A DNA stretch of 41,064 nucleotides from an uncultured Eubacteriales bacterium (GCA_905187655.1 CAJJIV010000002.1:1-41064), one strand, 5' to 3'; shown: positions 15,208 through 24,161, counted from the stretch's first letter. The notes: generated from the sequence alone by a model not told the origin. A program made the numbers and translations.

Positions 15208-17484
15208 ATGGGAGAAAAAATAAAAAAATTTAAAGCAATTTTATATTCTTGTTTAATTTTTGTTATATATTTGGTTCTACAAAGGGCACAATTGTCTCCG
15301 TATGTGTCACCTTTTGCATTGGCTTTTTTATTTGCATTGGGCTACAACTATAATTCATATTTGTTTAACGCACTTGCATATTCTATTACTTTTTTAATTA
15401 CAAAATTTTCAGCATTAAATTTAATAGTCCTTTTAAATGTGCTTTTATGCTTTGCCATTATGTTCTTTTTAACTAAAAAGTTTGGTGAGCAGGTGCCCAA
15501 AGTTATAATTTTTTTGCTTGTCCTGTTTTCTTGTGTTGGGAATATTTGTGTTAATGCAATGGATAGTGCAAGTTTGGTTCAATTAATTGTATCTGCTTTT
15601 TTAAGCATGGCTTTTTGTTATACTGACATGTGCTTTTTAAAGGTGTTAAAACTTAAAGGCACAAGTGCTGAACTTATGTTAGATGAGGCGGTTGGGCTTG
15701 CCTTGTTTGTTATGAGTTTAAGTTTGGGCTTATATGAAATATATGTATTTAACATTTCGGTGCTTGGTGTTCTTGTGGTATTTTTTGTGCTTTTGTTTGG
15801 GAATATTAAAAGCAATAGTTATGTTATGGCATTTGCTATTTGTGTAGGAATTGGTGTTGCATTTGGCACTGGGAGTATTGTTAGCTTGGCTGTGTATGCT
15901 TGTTATGCAATTATTGAAGTATTAACTAACAGAACCATTAAGTATTTTAGTGCATCGCTTATTATTTTTGTTGATTGTTTGCTTGGGGTCTATTTTAATG
16001 CGTATGCAATTTATAATATTTATAACTTCTTGGCACCATTTATTGGTTCGGTTTCTTTTTTATGTATTCCGCAACGGGTTATTAATAGATTATCTCAAAC
16101 TCTTAATGTAATTAATTATGATTCAATAGTTTTTGAAGAACAAAAGTTACAAATGTCTAAGCGGTTAAACAATTTGGCGGATTTATTGTTTTTAATTGAT
16201 GATTGTTATAAGCAAATGTTAGTTGGTGAGTTTAGTGCGGAAGAAGTTAAAATAGCACTAAGAAAGGAATTGTTTTTAAAGGTGTGTAAAAATTGTCCCA
16301 ACAGTGTTAATTGTTACAGTGAAAAACGGAATATGACCGATTGCTTAGAAACGGCAATTTGGGTTGCGCTTAAAAAAGGCAATATAAGATTTGTGGATAT
16401 GCCCGAACAAATGACATCATGCGAAAATTATAATAGTATTATTAGTATAATTAATCAGCTTGTGGAACAATATAAACGATACACTAAAAAAATTTCCGCA
16501 GAAAACAAGTCTAAGGTTATGGTTGGAAATCAGCTTATGTCGGCAGGCAAAACTATTAAGGAAATGCTTGTTAATTTTGACAAAAAAACTAGAGCAGAAT
16601 ATAAAGAAGAACAAGCATTTTTGCAAGAACTTTTGTATAATCATATTTCTGCTAAAGAGTGTGTCATTATAAATAGTGGTGATTTTGTTGAAACTGCAAT
16701 TGTTGTTGTTCCGCTTGGCGTAAATAAAGATGATTTTTTGCTGGCAAGTGAAAAGTTCTTTAAAATCAAATTAGGTATAGAGTATGCGAGATATTCAAAA
16801 TTTAAAGGAATGCAAGAAGTAAAACTAAGAAGAAGCCCTAAGTTTGGTTTTGTTTTTGGAAGTAGTAGTGTGAGCAAAAACAACAATGAGTTTAATGGCG
16901 ATTGTTTTAGTTTTGTTGACCTTGGCGATGGCAAGTTTTTGTTCTCAATTAGTGATGGTAAGGGTTCAGGCAAAAACGCCCAAAATATTTCTGAGAGAAC
17001 CATGAGATTAATTGAATTTTATTACAAGGCTGGCATTGAAGCTGGGCTTATGATTAATAGCCTTAACCAAATAATGTCATTTAATAACACGGAAAATTTT
17101 AGTGCTGTTGATATATGTTTGGCTGATACAAATAGCGGAAAATTAGATTTTATTAAACTGGGGTCTACTCCTAGTGTTATTAAGCGAAGTGAAAAAATTG
17201 AAGCTATTGTAAGTGAAAGTCTGCCAGTTGGAGTATGTGAATTTGCGAAAATAAATATAAAAAAAGATTGCTTGGTTATTGGTGACATTGTTGTATTATC
17301 TAGCGATGGTGTTTTTGATAGTTTTGGAGATTTAAATGATTATATGGGTTTCATTAATAACCTAAGAATAGTTAATATGGACTTATTTGCCAAAAGTATT
17401 TTAGAAGAAGCAATATGCCGAAGTGGTGGAAAAGCTGTAGATGATATGACTGTTATTGCGTTTAGGTGGCTTGGGAATTATTAA
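15208..17484 (+). CDS. spoIIE: Stage II sporulation protein E, PP2C-type phosphatase
   Basis: SpoIIE dephosphorylates SpoIIAA to release sigma-F in the forespore and acts in polar division. Of 758 residues, about 10-285 hold some ten hydrophobic membrane segments, about 290-540 the regulatory middle region with a Cys group (CKNCPNSVNCYSEKRN), and about 540-758 the PP2C phosphatase domain with metal-binding motifs FSISDGKGSGKNA (about 580), VVLSSDGVFDSFGD (about 697) and DDMTVIAF (about 744). Length is slightly below the Bacillus protein (827). Start fixed at 15208 by an in-frame stop just upstream. It is divergent from yabP and followed by tilS as in Bacillus. Confidence 0.96.
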   Translation: MGEKIKKFKAILYSCLIFVIYLVLQRAQLSPYVSPFALAFLFALGYNYNSYLFNALAYSITFLITKFSALNLIVLLNVLLCFAIMFFLTKKFGEQVPKVIIFLLVLFSCVGNICVNAMDSASLVQLIVSAFLSMAFCYTDMCFLKVLKLKGTSAELMLDEAVGLALFVMSLSLGLYEIYVFNISVLGVLVVFFVLLFGNIKSNSYVMAFAICVGIGVAFGTGSIVSLAVYACYAIIEVLTNRTIKYFSASLIIFVDCLLGVYFNAYAIYNIYNFLAPFIGSVSFLCIPQRVINRLSQTLNVINYDSIVFEEQKLQMSKRLNNLADLLFLIDDCYKQMLVGEFSAEEVKIALRKELFLKVCKNCPNSVNCYSEKRNMTDCLETAIWVALKKGNIRFVDMPEQMTSCENYNSIISIINQLVEQYKRYTKKISAENKSKVMVGNQLMSAGKTIKEMLVNFDKKTRAEYKEEQAFLQELLYNHISAKECVIINSGDFVETAIVVVPLGVNKDDFLLASEKFFKIKLGIEYARYSKFKGMQEVKLRRSPKFGFVFGSSSVSKNNNEFNGDCFSFVDLGDGKFLFSISDGKGSGKNAQNISERTMRLIEFYYKAGIEAGLMINSLNQIMSFNNTENFSAVDICLADTNSGKLDFIKLGSTPSVIKRSEKIEAIVSESLPVGVCEFAKINIKKDCLVIGDIVVLSSDGVFDSFGDLNDYMGFINNLRIVNMDLFAKSILEEAICRSGGKAVDDMTVIAFRWLGNY

Positions 17485-17507
17485 AAGGCTTGCCAAAAAG
17501 CCTTTTT
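17483..17507 (+). terminator. Terminator-like hairpin after spoIIE, overlapping the tilS promoter
   Basis: Stem AAAAGGC (17483-17489) / GCCTTTT (17500-17506) running into T residues. An alternative, competing 9-base stem TGCCAAAAA (17491-17499) / TTTTTGGCA (17503-17511) occupies the same bases. The -35 box of tilS lies in the loop of the first stem. Confidence 0.55.
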
Positions 17508-17518
17508 GGCAGTATAAT
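17490..17518 (+). promoter_or_regulatory. Sigma-A promoter of tilS
   Basis: TTGCCA (17490-17495), 17-base spacer, TATAAT (17513-17518). The -10 box ends seven bases before ATG 17526, so the transcript would start at about 17525. Confidence 0.65.
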
Positions 17519-17525
17519 TGTGTTG

Positions 17526-18854
17526 ATGGATTTGCAAAAAAAAGTTTTAAATACAATTAAAGAACATAAATTAATTAACCATGGTGAGCAAGTAGCAGTT
17601 GCTGTAAGCGGTGGTGCAGACTCGGTTGCTCTTTTGGTAATTTTAAATAATATTAAAAAAGAACTTGGCTTTGGCCTTTGTGCTATTCATATTAATCACA
17701 ATATTCGTGGCGCCGAAAGTGACCGAGATGAAGAATTTGTTAAATCTTTATGTAAACAGCTTTGTCTTAAACTTTATACTCAAAATGTATTTCCGCTTAA
17801 AGACAAAGCGCAACAAAAGAAGACCTTGGAGCAATCGGCAAGAGATTTAAGATATATGGCAATGAATGATATTGCTAATAAAAATAATATAGATAAAATT
17901 GCACTTGCACATCATAAAGGGGACCAAGCTGAAACAATTTTAATGCACCTGTATCGTGGTTCACTTTTTAATGGTCTTATTGGAATGAGATACCTTTCAA
18001 ACAACTTAATTAGACCATTTTTAGATGTAACTAAGGGTGAAATATTGGAATATTTAAAAAGTATTGGGCAAAATTATATGACCGACACAACCAATATTGA
18101 TAATAACTATTCTCGCAATTTTGTGCGTAATGTTGTTTTAAAAGGTATGGAAGAAAACAATAAATCAATTATAGATTATATTGTAAATTTAGGTAAAAAA
18201 GCAAATTTGCTTGAAACTGAATTTAATAAAATTTTGCCAATGAATTTAATCAAATATTCTAATTCAGGGACTCTTATTTGCAAGGAAGCACAGACTTTGC
18301 CTTATGAAGTCTTAACTAGGCTTGTTAGAGCTGGGGTGGAAAAGGAGATAAGTTTAGTTGACTTTGAAGAAAAACATATTAATAAAATTATAGATTGCTT
18401 TAATTTACAAATTGGTAAAAAAATAAATTTGCCACATGAATTAATTGCAATGAATCAATATGCTGGCGTGCTTCTATATAAAAAACAAAATAAAACCGAA
18501 ATTTCTTTTAATAGGTCTTATGTCGGAGTTGAAGAATTTGTATTTAACAACAAAGTCATTCATTTAAGTTTAAACAAACCCGATTGCAACTGTTTAATGT
18601 TAGACTTAAACAAAGTGCCAAAGTCTGCCGAATGGAGAGTATACAAAAGTGGCGACAATTTCACTAAATTTGGTGGCGGAACTAAACCACTAAAAGAATA
18701 CTTTACAGGCAAAAAAATTTCTGCCAGGGAACGCAACGAATTACTTTTACTTTGTGACAAAAATAATGTTTTGGCAATTTGTGGTGTTGAAATAAGTGAG
18801 AAGGTTAAAGTTGATAAAGAAACAAAGGTTTTAGGGTATTTATGGCAAGAATAG
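17526..18854 (+). CDS. tilS: tRNA(Ile)-lysidine synthase
   Basis: TilS converts C34 of the CAU-anticodon tRNA-Ile to lysidine, allowing AUA reading; essential. The 442 residues contain the PP-loop SGGADS (about 29-34), HINHNIRG, HHKGDQAETILM, NYSRNFVRNVV and a C-terminal TilS domain ending near GYLW. Start ATG 17526 gives MDLQKKVLNTIKEHKLI, the usual N-terminus; the frame is open back to GTG 17466 but that would overlap spoIIE and extend beyond family length. No ribosome-binding site precedes it. It overlaps the next gene by 13 bases. Confidence 0.95.
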   Translation: MDLQKKVLNTIKEHKLINHGEQVAVAVSGGADSVALLVILNNIKKELGFGLCAIHINHNIRGAESDRDEEFVKSLCKQLCLKLYTQNVFPLKDKAQQKKTLEQSARDLRYMAMNDIANKNNIDKIALAHHKGDQAETILMHLYRGSLFNGLIGMRYLSNNLIRPFLDVTKGEILEYLKSIGQNYMTDTTNIDNNYSRNFVRNVVLKGMEENNKSIIDYIVNLGKKANLLETEFNKILPMNLIKYSNSGTLICKEAQTLPYEVLTRLVRAGVEKEISLVDFEEKHINKIIDCFNLQIGKKINLPHELIAMNQYAGVLLYKKQNKTEISFNRSYVGVEEFVFNNKVIHLSLNKPDCNCLMLDLNKVPKSAEWRVYKSGDNFTKFGGGTKPLKEYFTGKKISARERNELLLLCDKNNVLAICGVEISEKVKVDKETKVLGYLWQE

Positions 18855-19552
18855 TAGTTCCCACAATTATTAAAGACCTTGCAAATTTTGCAAAGACAAA
18901 AAATAAGCAAGTTTACTTGGTTGGTGGTGCGGTGCGAGATTGGTTAATTGATAACAATAAACGGCTTTTAGATTTTGATGTTTGCGGAGATTTAACAATT
19001 GATGAAATTGTCGAATTTGCTTATAATTGTGGCTACAAAATAAAAGAAAAAGTAACAGGCATTGAAGTAATTAAGTTTGATGGAGAAGTGTCAGTCCAAT
19101 ATGCAAGAATTAGAAGCGAAGAATACAAAAAAGAGACAAATCATTTTCCAAGCAATGTAAAATTTGATGTAGATTTAAAGGATGATGCGAGAAGAAGGGA
19201 TTTTACAATAAACGCAATTTATTACGATTTAAATTCCTTTAAAATACTTGATTTTTTTAATGGTATGTCTGACATAACAGATAAAATTATTAGGCAAATT
19301 TGCGATAACAATTTTCATAGTTTAAGCTTTGACCCAGAACGTATTTTAAGAATGGTTGAATTATCAATTAGATTAAATTTTAAAATAGAAGAACAGACTT
19401 TAAACTTGGCATTTAGTAAAAAAAATAATTTAAAATTGCTTAGTAAAGATAGATTTAATATACTTATAAGTAAAATTAAAAGTGAGTATAATGGAAGTCT
19501 ACAACAAAAACAACTATTGGAACAATTTGATTTATTGAAATACATTTTTTAG
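18842..19552 (+). CDS. Short CCA-adding/poly(A)-polymerase-type tRNA nucleotidyltransferase
   Basis: A class II nucleotidyltransferase: YLVGGAVRDWL (about 26-36), the metal-binding DFD (LLDFDVCG), the DDARRRDFTINAIYYD motif and the neck helix with DPERILRM. The class adds CCA or poly(A) to RNA 3' ends. At 236 residues it covers head and neck but lacks most of the body and tail domains present in typical bacterial enzymes (about 400 residues; Bacillus Cca 397). There is no frameshifted remainder after its TAG stop at 19552. It overlaps tilS by 13 bases, so both are probably co-expressed, which suits a tRNA role. Whether it makes the full CCA end cannot be told from sequence; I leave the symbol blank. 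Confidence 0.85.
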   Translation: MARIVVPTIIKDLANFAKTKNKQVYLVGGAVRDWLIDNNKRLLDFDVCGDLTIDEIVEFAYNCGYKIKEKVTGIEVIKFDGEVSVQYARIRSEEYKKETNHFPSNVKFDVDLKDDARRRDFTINAIYYDLNSFKILDFFNGMSDITDKIIRQICDNNFHSLSFDPERILRMVELSIRLNFKIEEQTLNLAFSKKNNLKLLSKDRFNILISKIKSEYNGSLQQKQLLEQFDLLKYIF

Positions 19553-19587
19553 TAATAAAAATTGGGATAATTACAGAAAATAGTGGT

Positions 19588-20703
19588 ATGAGAAAATTTG
19601 TATTACCACTATTTGTTTTTACCCTTTTATTTCTTTCATTTAATTTTATACCGGTATGCAATATTAAGGCTTTTGCAAATGAAAAAAATGAAGTGGTAGT
19701 TTCTGTTTATTTGCAAGATAAGTGCTATGAAATGCATTTAAAATTTAGAAATGATAAAATTTTAAATGAATATAAACAAATTATATTACGAACTAATTCT
19801 ATGGGGTTTACTAATGATGTTGTGGCAAAATATTTGTTTATTAATTATGAAGAAGAATTAGAAAAACTTAAACTTCAAATTGAACATGAAGCAGTAGATT
19901 CTGTGGTAGAAGTTACAAGTGGAAATGCATATGTAACGAAGGAACAATCTGGGCAAAGAATTGATACAAAATATTTGGATTACAGTATTCTTAATTACTT
20001 GGTTTTTAACAAAAAAATTGAACTTGTAATTAAAACTGAAGATGCAAAAATTTGTTATGCCGATAATATTAAATTTTCAAATCTAAAATCTTCGTTTGTA
20101 ACGTACATTTGGGGAATTAATCAAGAAGGACGAATTAACAATATTTCTGTGGCATTGTCTAAGTTTAATGGAAAAGTGGTTGCACCTGGTGAAGTTGTTT
20201 CTTTTAATAGAGTTGTAGGTGAAACAAGTGAAAAAAATGGCTTTAAAAAAGCAAAAATTATTGTAAATGGCGAATATGTTGATGATTTTGGAGGTGGCGT
20301 GTGTCAGTCAGCAACAACGCTTTATAATGCACTTTTGCTTGCAGGTGTTGAAATTATAGAAGCAAATCCACATAGCCTTAAAGTTGGTTACGTAAAAGGG
20401 TCGTTTGATGCAATGGTTGCCACAGGAATTAGTGACCTTGTATTTAAAAATAATACTGGTGGTAATATATATATTTATACCTATTGTAATGGACAAGAGT
20501 GTGGAGTTAAAATTTTTGGTGAAGAAAACGAATATGAAATTAAACAGAGAAGCGAAAATTTAGACTTTTCTGCTGAAGAGTATCCTAATATCGCATATAA
20601 AACAGCGGGGTACTTAGAGTATTATAAAGATGGCATAAAAATTAAGGAAGAGTGTATAAGAAGGGATAATTACTATAAACTTAAAGAAAAGACTGCTGTT
20701 TAA
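19588..20703 (+). CDS. VanW family exported protein
   Basis: A 371-residue protein with an N-terminal signal peptide (residues about 3-31, FVLPLFVFTLLFLSF core, then ...IKAFANE, a plausible cleavage site after AFA). Residues about 85-180 are variable, and about 190-330 form the VanW domain with VAPGEVVSFNRVVGE, FGGGVCQSATTLYNALLLAG (about 233-252) and the PHSLKVGYV strand. VanW proteins are common in spore-forming Firmicutes, associated with the envelope; biochemical function unknown, and the name does not imply vancomycin resistance. No strong RBS is visible before ATG 19588. In many clostridia a VanW gene sits near veg. Confidence 0.88.
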   Translation: MRKFVLPLFVFTLLFLSFNFIPVCNIKAFANEKNEVVVSVYLQDKCYEMHLKFRNDKILNEYKQIILRTNSMGFTNDVVAKYLFINYEEELEKLKLQIEHEAVDSVVEVTSGNAYVTKEQSGQRIDTKYLDYSILNYLVFNKKIELVIKTEDAKICYADNIKFSNLKSSFVTYIWGINQEGRINNISVALSKFNGKVVAPGEVVSFNRVVGETSEKNGFKKAKIIVNGEYVDDFGGGVCQSATTLYNALLLAGVEIIEANPHSLKVGYVKGSFDAMVATGISDLVFKNNTGGNIYIYTYCNGQECGVKIFGEENEYEIKQRSENLDFSAEEYPNIAYKTAGYLEYYKDGIKIKEECIRRDNYYKLKEKTAV

Positions 20704-20761
20704 AAACTTTGCTTTTGTTAATAATTATAAAAACATCTTAAAGTTAGGGGAGTATTTTTAT

Positions 20762-20998
20762 ATGAGAAAAGCAACAAAAACATTGGGAGAAGTTATAGAA
20801 GAAATTAAACAAATGCAAGGGAAAAATGTCAATATGGAAGTAAATAGAGGTAGAAAGCGTATTGAAAAATATGTAGCCGTTATTGAAAAAGTGTACCCAA
20901 GTGTGTTTACGGTTTCTATTAAACATCCAGAAAACAAAGGGAACCAAAGTTATAGTTATAGCGATGTCCTTTGTGGAGATGTTAAAATAAAATTTTAA
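20762..20998 (+). CDS. veg: Veg family protein
   Basis: A 78-residue Veg protein (KTLGEVIEEIKQMQGKNV, NRGRKRIEKY, YPSVFTV, SYSYSDVLCGDVKIKF), a small beta-barrel-like protein conserved in Firmicutes and linked to biofilm gene expression in Bacillus. Length and end motif are typical. RBS AGGGGAG precedes ATG 20762. Followed by the DUF3794 gene, a recurrent clostridial arrangement. Confidence 0.93.
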   Translation: MRKATKTLGEVIEEIKQMQGKNVNMEVNRGRKRIEKYVAVIEKVYPSVFTVSIKHPENKGNQSYSYSDVLCGDVKIKF

Positions 20999-21007
20999 AA
21001 AATTGTC

Positions 21008-21034
21008 ATAAATTTGGTTTGTTGTCATTACAAT
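21008..21034 (+). promoter_or_regulatory. Possible sigma-E-type promoter of the DUF3794 gene
   Basis: ATA (21008-21010), 16-base spacer, ATTACAAT (21027-21034), which matches six of eight positions of CATACAAT. The spacing is identical to that before yabP. AT-rich sequence makes chance matches possible. Confidence 0.4.
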
Positions 21035-21065
21035 ATACTATCAAATGTAAAAGGAGGATAAAAGT

Positions 21066-22568
21066 GTGGCTTTTAATTCTTCCACTAAAAAAGTGGCAAC
21101 AACAAAACTGATAAAAGTTGTAGAAACAAAGGTAAATGGACATTATAACACCGATGAGTCGAACGCAATAGATAAAGTTCTAGATGGTTATGGACTTTGT
21201 TTTATTGAAGCAAGCGAAAAATTTGGAGACAATTTTCAAATTTCAGGAAAGGCAAATTTTGTATCTGTTTATGCCGATGAGAACAAACTGCTTTGCAGTG
21301 AAAGTTTGGCTTTGGATTTTAATGAAAAGGTGGCAGTGGGTGATGCAGATGGACTTTATTGTAAGCCAACAATTAAGTCTATTAAGCAAACAAGAGAAAC
21401 TCCAAACATTGTTGACGTTTCATTAATTATTGAACTTGCTATATATGGAATTACCAGTGACACACTGGTCGTTTTAAATGGTGGTAATGATGGTTACTAT
21501 GAAGTTTCTAAACAAATTGAAGTTGAAGAAGTTGTATGTCAAAACAATTCTTCTTTTACTGTGCCAGAAGAATTTGAGATTAATGAAGATGTAACTAAAA
21601 TGATTAGTAGTGAAGCGAGTTTGGTTGTAAATAAGGTCACGCCAAATGAAAATTACGTTGTTGTTGATGGTACCATTACTAGAAATTTTGTATTTATGGT
21701 AGGGGATATCATCAAAAAAATGCAAAGAAAATTAGATTTTAGTCAAGAAATCTCACTATTAAACATAACTAGCAGTGCAATATTAGATGCTAAATTCAAT
21801 CTTGCTTCTAACAATGTATCAATAGCAATTAATGAAGACCACACCAGAACACTAGTGACAACAGAATCGGTTATTCAAGTTGCGCTTTGGGCAAAGGAGA
21901 GAACACCACTGAATGTGGTAGAAGATATCTTTTCAATAAACAGCGACTTGAAGTTAGATGCAAGCAGTTTTAACAACATAAAAAGCCAAGGTCTATTTAC
22001 ATTAACTGACCGAGTAAACACCTTAGTAGATGTGCAAGATAAAAAACGTTTAGATGAAATTGTTGCACTTGGAAGAACTTCTACTGTGTTAGAAGATTGC
22101 TCAGTTACTAATGGAGTAGTTAATATTTCAGGTAAAATTAAACAAATTGTCATTGGTAAAAATTATGATAACGAAGAATTATATTCTTTTATGGTAGAAT
22201 CGCCGTTTGTAATTCAAGGTCCTACAGCAGAAAATGTTGTTAGAGGTGAAGTAATATGTGATGTAGTGGCAAGGCCTATTAGTTATAAAAACAAAGCTGG
22301 AAGAGATATTTCGTTGGTATATGACTTAGATGCAATGGTTAGTGTTAAAGCAGAGGAAGTTGAATGTTATATAACTAATGTAACTGAAGAACCAAATTTA
22401 ATAAAAAGGGAACACAATATAATTATTTATAACACCGAAGCAAATGAGACTTTATTTGAAGTTGCCAAAAAACTTAAAGTTGCACCAGATATTATTTTGG
22501 CACAAAATCCAAACTTGTCTGATGGTGCACCGCTAGGAAAAATTGTAGTATATACGAAATGTAATTAA
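21066..22568 (+). CDS. DUF3794 (SPOCS)/LysM protein, SipL-like
   Basis: A 500-residue protein with repeated DUF3794/SPOCS beta domains in roughly residues 30-130, 165-270 and 320-420, each with a VxGxIxxxxxY-like core (for example VVDGTITRNFVFMVG and ISGKIKQIVIGKNY), and a C-terminal LysM-like segment (about 450-498: IIYNTEANETLFEVAKKL, then DIILAQNPNL). This architecture is that of Clostridioides SipL, which binds SpoIVA and is needed for spore coat and cortex assembly. Start is GTG 21066 behind GGAGG; the more upstream GTG at 21064 is out of frame. A strong terminator follows. Function as a SipL equivalent is inferred from architecture. Confidence 0.85.
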   Translation: MAFNSSTKKVATTKLIKVVETKVNGHYNTDESNAIDKVLDGYGLCFIEASEKFGDNFQISGKANFVSVYADENKLLCSESLALDFNEKVAVGDADGLYCKPTIKSIKQTRETPNIVDVSLIIELAIYGITSDTLVVLNGGNDGYYEVSKQIEVEEVVCQNNSSFTVPEEFEINEDVTKMISSEASLVVNKVTPNENYVVVDGTITRNFVFMVGDIIKKMQRKLDFSQEISLLNITSSAILDAKFNLASNNVSIAINEDHTRTLVTTESVIQVALWAKERTPLNVVEDIFSINSDLKLDASSFNNIKSQGLFTLTDRVNTLVDVQDKKRLDEIVALGRTSTVLEDCSVTNGVVNISGKIKQIVIGKNYDNEELYSFMVESPFVIQGPTAENVVRGEVICDVVARPISYKNKAGRDISLVYDLDAMVSVKAEEVECYITNVTEEPNLIKREHNIIIYNTEANETLFEVAKKLKVAPDIILAQNPNLSDGAPLGKIVVYTKCN

Positions 22569-22578
22569 AATTGAAATA

Positions 22579-22614
22579 ACTAAAAAGCACTTAGTAATCT
22601 AAGTGCTTTTTAGT
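22579..22614. terminator. Bidirectional terminator between the DUF3794 gene and glpK
   Basis: Perfect 16-base stem ACTAAAAAGCACTTAG / CTAAGTGCTTTTTAGT with TAAT loop; A and T tracts on both sides allow termination of both convergent genes. Confidence 0.92.
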
Positions 22615-22666
22615 ATTCTGTTAGACATAAGTTATGGGAAATAAAGCATTTTTGGGGGTATGGAGT

Positions 22667-24139
22667 TTATAATTTTCTTATTAAACTTTCATGCCAAGCC
22701 TTAAATCTTGAACCAAATTCTACTACTAAGTTCTTCTTAGGTGAATATTTATTGCTAATTTTTATAAGGTTTTGCAAATTCTCTGGGGAGTAAGTTTTGC
22801 TGTCGTAAGAAACCAATGCTAAATATATTGCTCCCATAGAAGTACTTTCGCTTTCTGTCATTTTAAGCACGTTAATTTTAGATGTATTAGCTTGTGCTAT
22901 AAGTAAATACTCAGTTTTACTAACTCCGCCATCGCACCTTAGTTCGTTAACATTGTAATTTATGCTTCTAAGATAACTTAATATTTCTTCTAGGCTAAAT
23001 GCAAAACTATCTATTGTAGCCTTAACAATATCATTTTTAGTTGAACCAAGGGTTAAACCTGTTATGCTTGCTTTTATGTTTGGGTTCCAGTATGGGGCAC
23101 CAATTCCGGTAAATGTAGGCAAAACATTAACTCCGTTATATTCTGTTGTAGTGCAGATTTTGTTAAGCATATTATAATCTTCAAATAAACTAAGCTGGTT
23201 TTTAACAAAGTTTAAGCAACTGCCTACATTAAAAATACTTCCTTCTATGGCATAGGTGGTTTTGCCATTAATTGAGTAAGCAACTGTGTTTAATAGCTTT
23301 TGATTATTTTCAGCAATTTTGTTGCCATTATTCATTAAGAAAAAGCCCCCAGTGCCATATGTCATTTTGGCACTACCTTCGGTAAAACAACCTTGTCCAA
23401 ATAGGCTGGATTGTTGGTCACCAATAATTGAAAGAATAGGTACACTTAGTCCGCAAACTTCTGCCATACCAAAATTATCTGCGGAATTAAGTATCTTTGG
23501 TAAATATTCTTTTTTAATTCCAAAAAATTTAAGCAAATCTCCGCTGTATTCAAATGGGTTAGTTATATCTACCAAAAGCGTACGACTTGCGTTTGTTGTG
23601 TCGGTGTAATAACCTGCTCCGTTTGAAAGTTTATATACAAGATAGGCATCAATAGTGCAAAGAGCAAGTTCGTTAGTTTTTGTAGATTTTACCTGTTTAT
23701 TGTTTGCAAGTAACCATGCCATTTTTGTTGCACTAAAATAACTGTCTAAAATTAAACCAGTTGTATCTTTAATTCTTTTGCGGTCTTTTTCACTAACATT
23801 TTCGCAAAAATCAGCGGTGCGTTTGCACTGCCAGCTTATTATTGGTGCAAGAACTTTGCCTGTGGTTTTGTTAAAGGCAACAACGGCTTCGCGTTGGTTG
23901 GTTATTGCAATTCCAATAACATCGCTTGATGTCAATTTTTCACCAGATACAAGGTCTGATATAGAAGTCTTTACCTTTTCCCAAATTTCTTCTGCATTTT
24001 GTTCTACGTAGCCTAGTTTTGGATAGGTGGTAGAGATAGGAAGGCTATGTGATCGAATTACTTTATGTTTGGTTGTATCGTAAAGAATAGCACGTTCGCT
24101 AGTTGTTCCTTCATCTATGGCAATTATATATTTTTTCAC
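22667..24139 (-). CDS. glpK: Glycerol kinase
   Basis: GlpK phosphorylates glycerol to glycerol-3-phosphate. The FGGY-kinase fold is shown by AIDEGTTSERAILYD at the N-terminus, the NQREAVVAF and ISWQCKRTA segments, GDQQSSLFGQGCF, MTYGTGGFFLMN and the C-terminal LRCDGGVSKTEYL. I choose GTG 24139 (490 residues), preceded by AAGGAGTATAAA; the frame is open to 24190, but that adds 17 residues with no RBS and starts inside the promoter. Usual length is about 500. No glycerol facilitator or glycerol-3-phosphate dehydrogenase gene is adjacent. Confidence 0.95.
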   Translation of the reverse strand: MKKYIIAIDEGTTSERAILYDTTKHKVIRSHSLPISTTYPKLGYVEQNAEEIWEKVKTSISDLVSGEKLTSSDVIGIAITNQREAVVAFNKTTGKVLAPIISWQCKRTADFCENVSEKDRKRIKDTTGLILDSYFSATKMAWLLANNKQVKSTKTNELALCTIDAYLVYKLSNGAGYYTDTTNASRTLLVDITNPFEYSGDLLKFFGIKKEYLPKILNSADNFGMAEVCGLSVPILSIIGDQQSSLFGQGCFTEGSAKMTYGTGGFFLMNNGNKIAENNQKLLNTVAYSINGKTTYAIEGSIFNVGSCLNFVKNQLSLFEDYNMLNKICTTTEYNGVNVLPTFTGIGAPYWNPNIKASITGLTLGSTKNDIVKATIDSFAFSLEEILSYLRSINYNVNELRCDGGVSKTEYLLIAQANTSKINVLKMTESESTSMGAIYLALVSYDSKTYSPENLQNLIKISNKYSPKKNLVVEFGSRFKAWHESLIRKL

Positions 24140-24161
24140 TTTATACTCCTTTATTAATTTC

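Noticed and set aside
19588..20703. Vancomycin-resistance gene
   Set aside because: The VanW domain is widespread in Firmicutes without resistance; no vanHAX genes are present.
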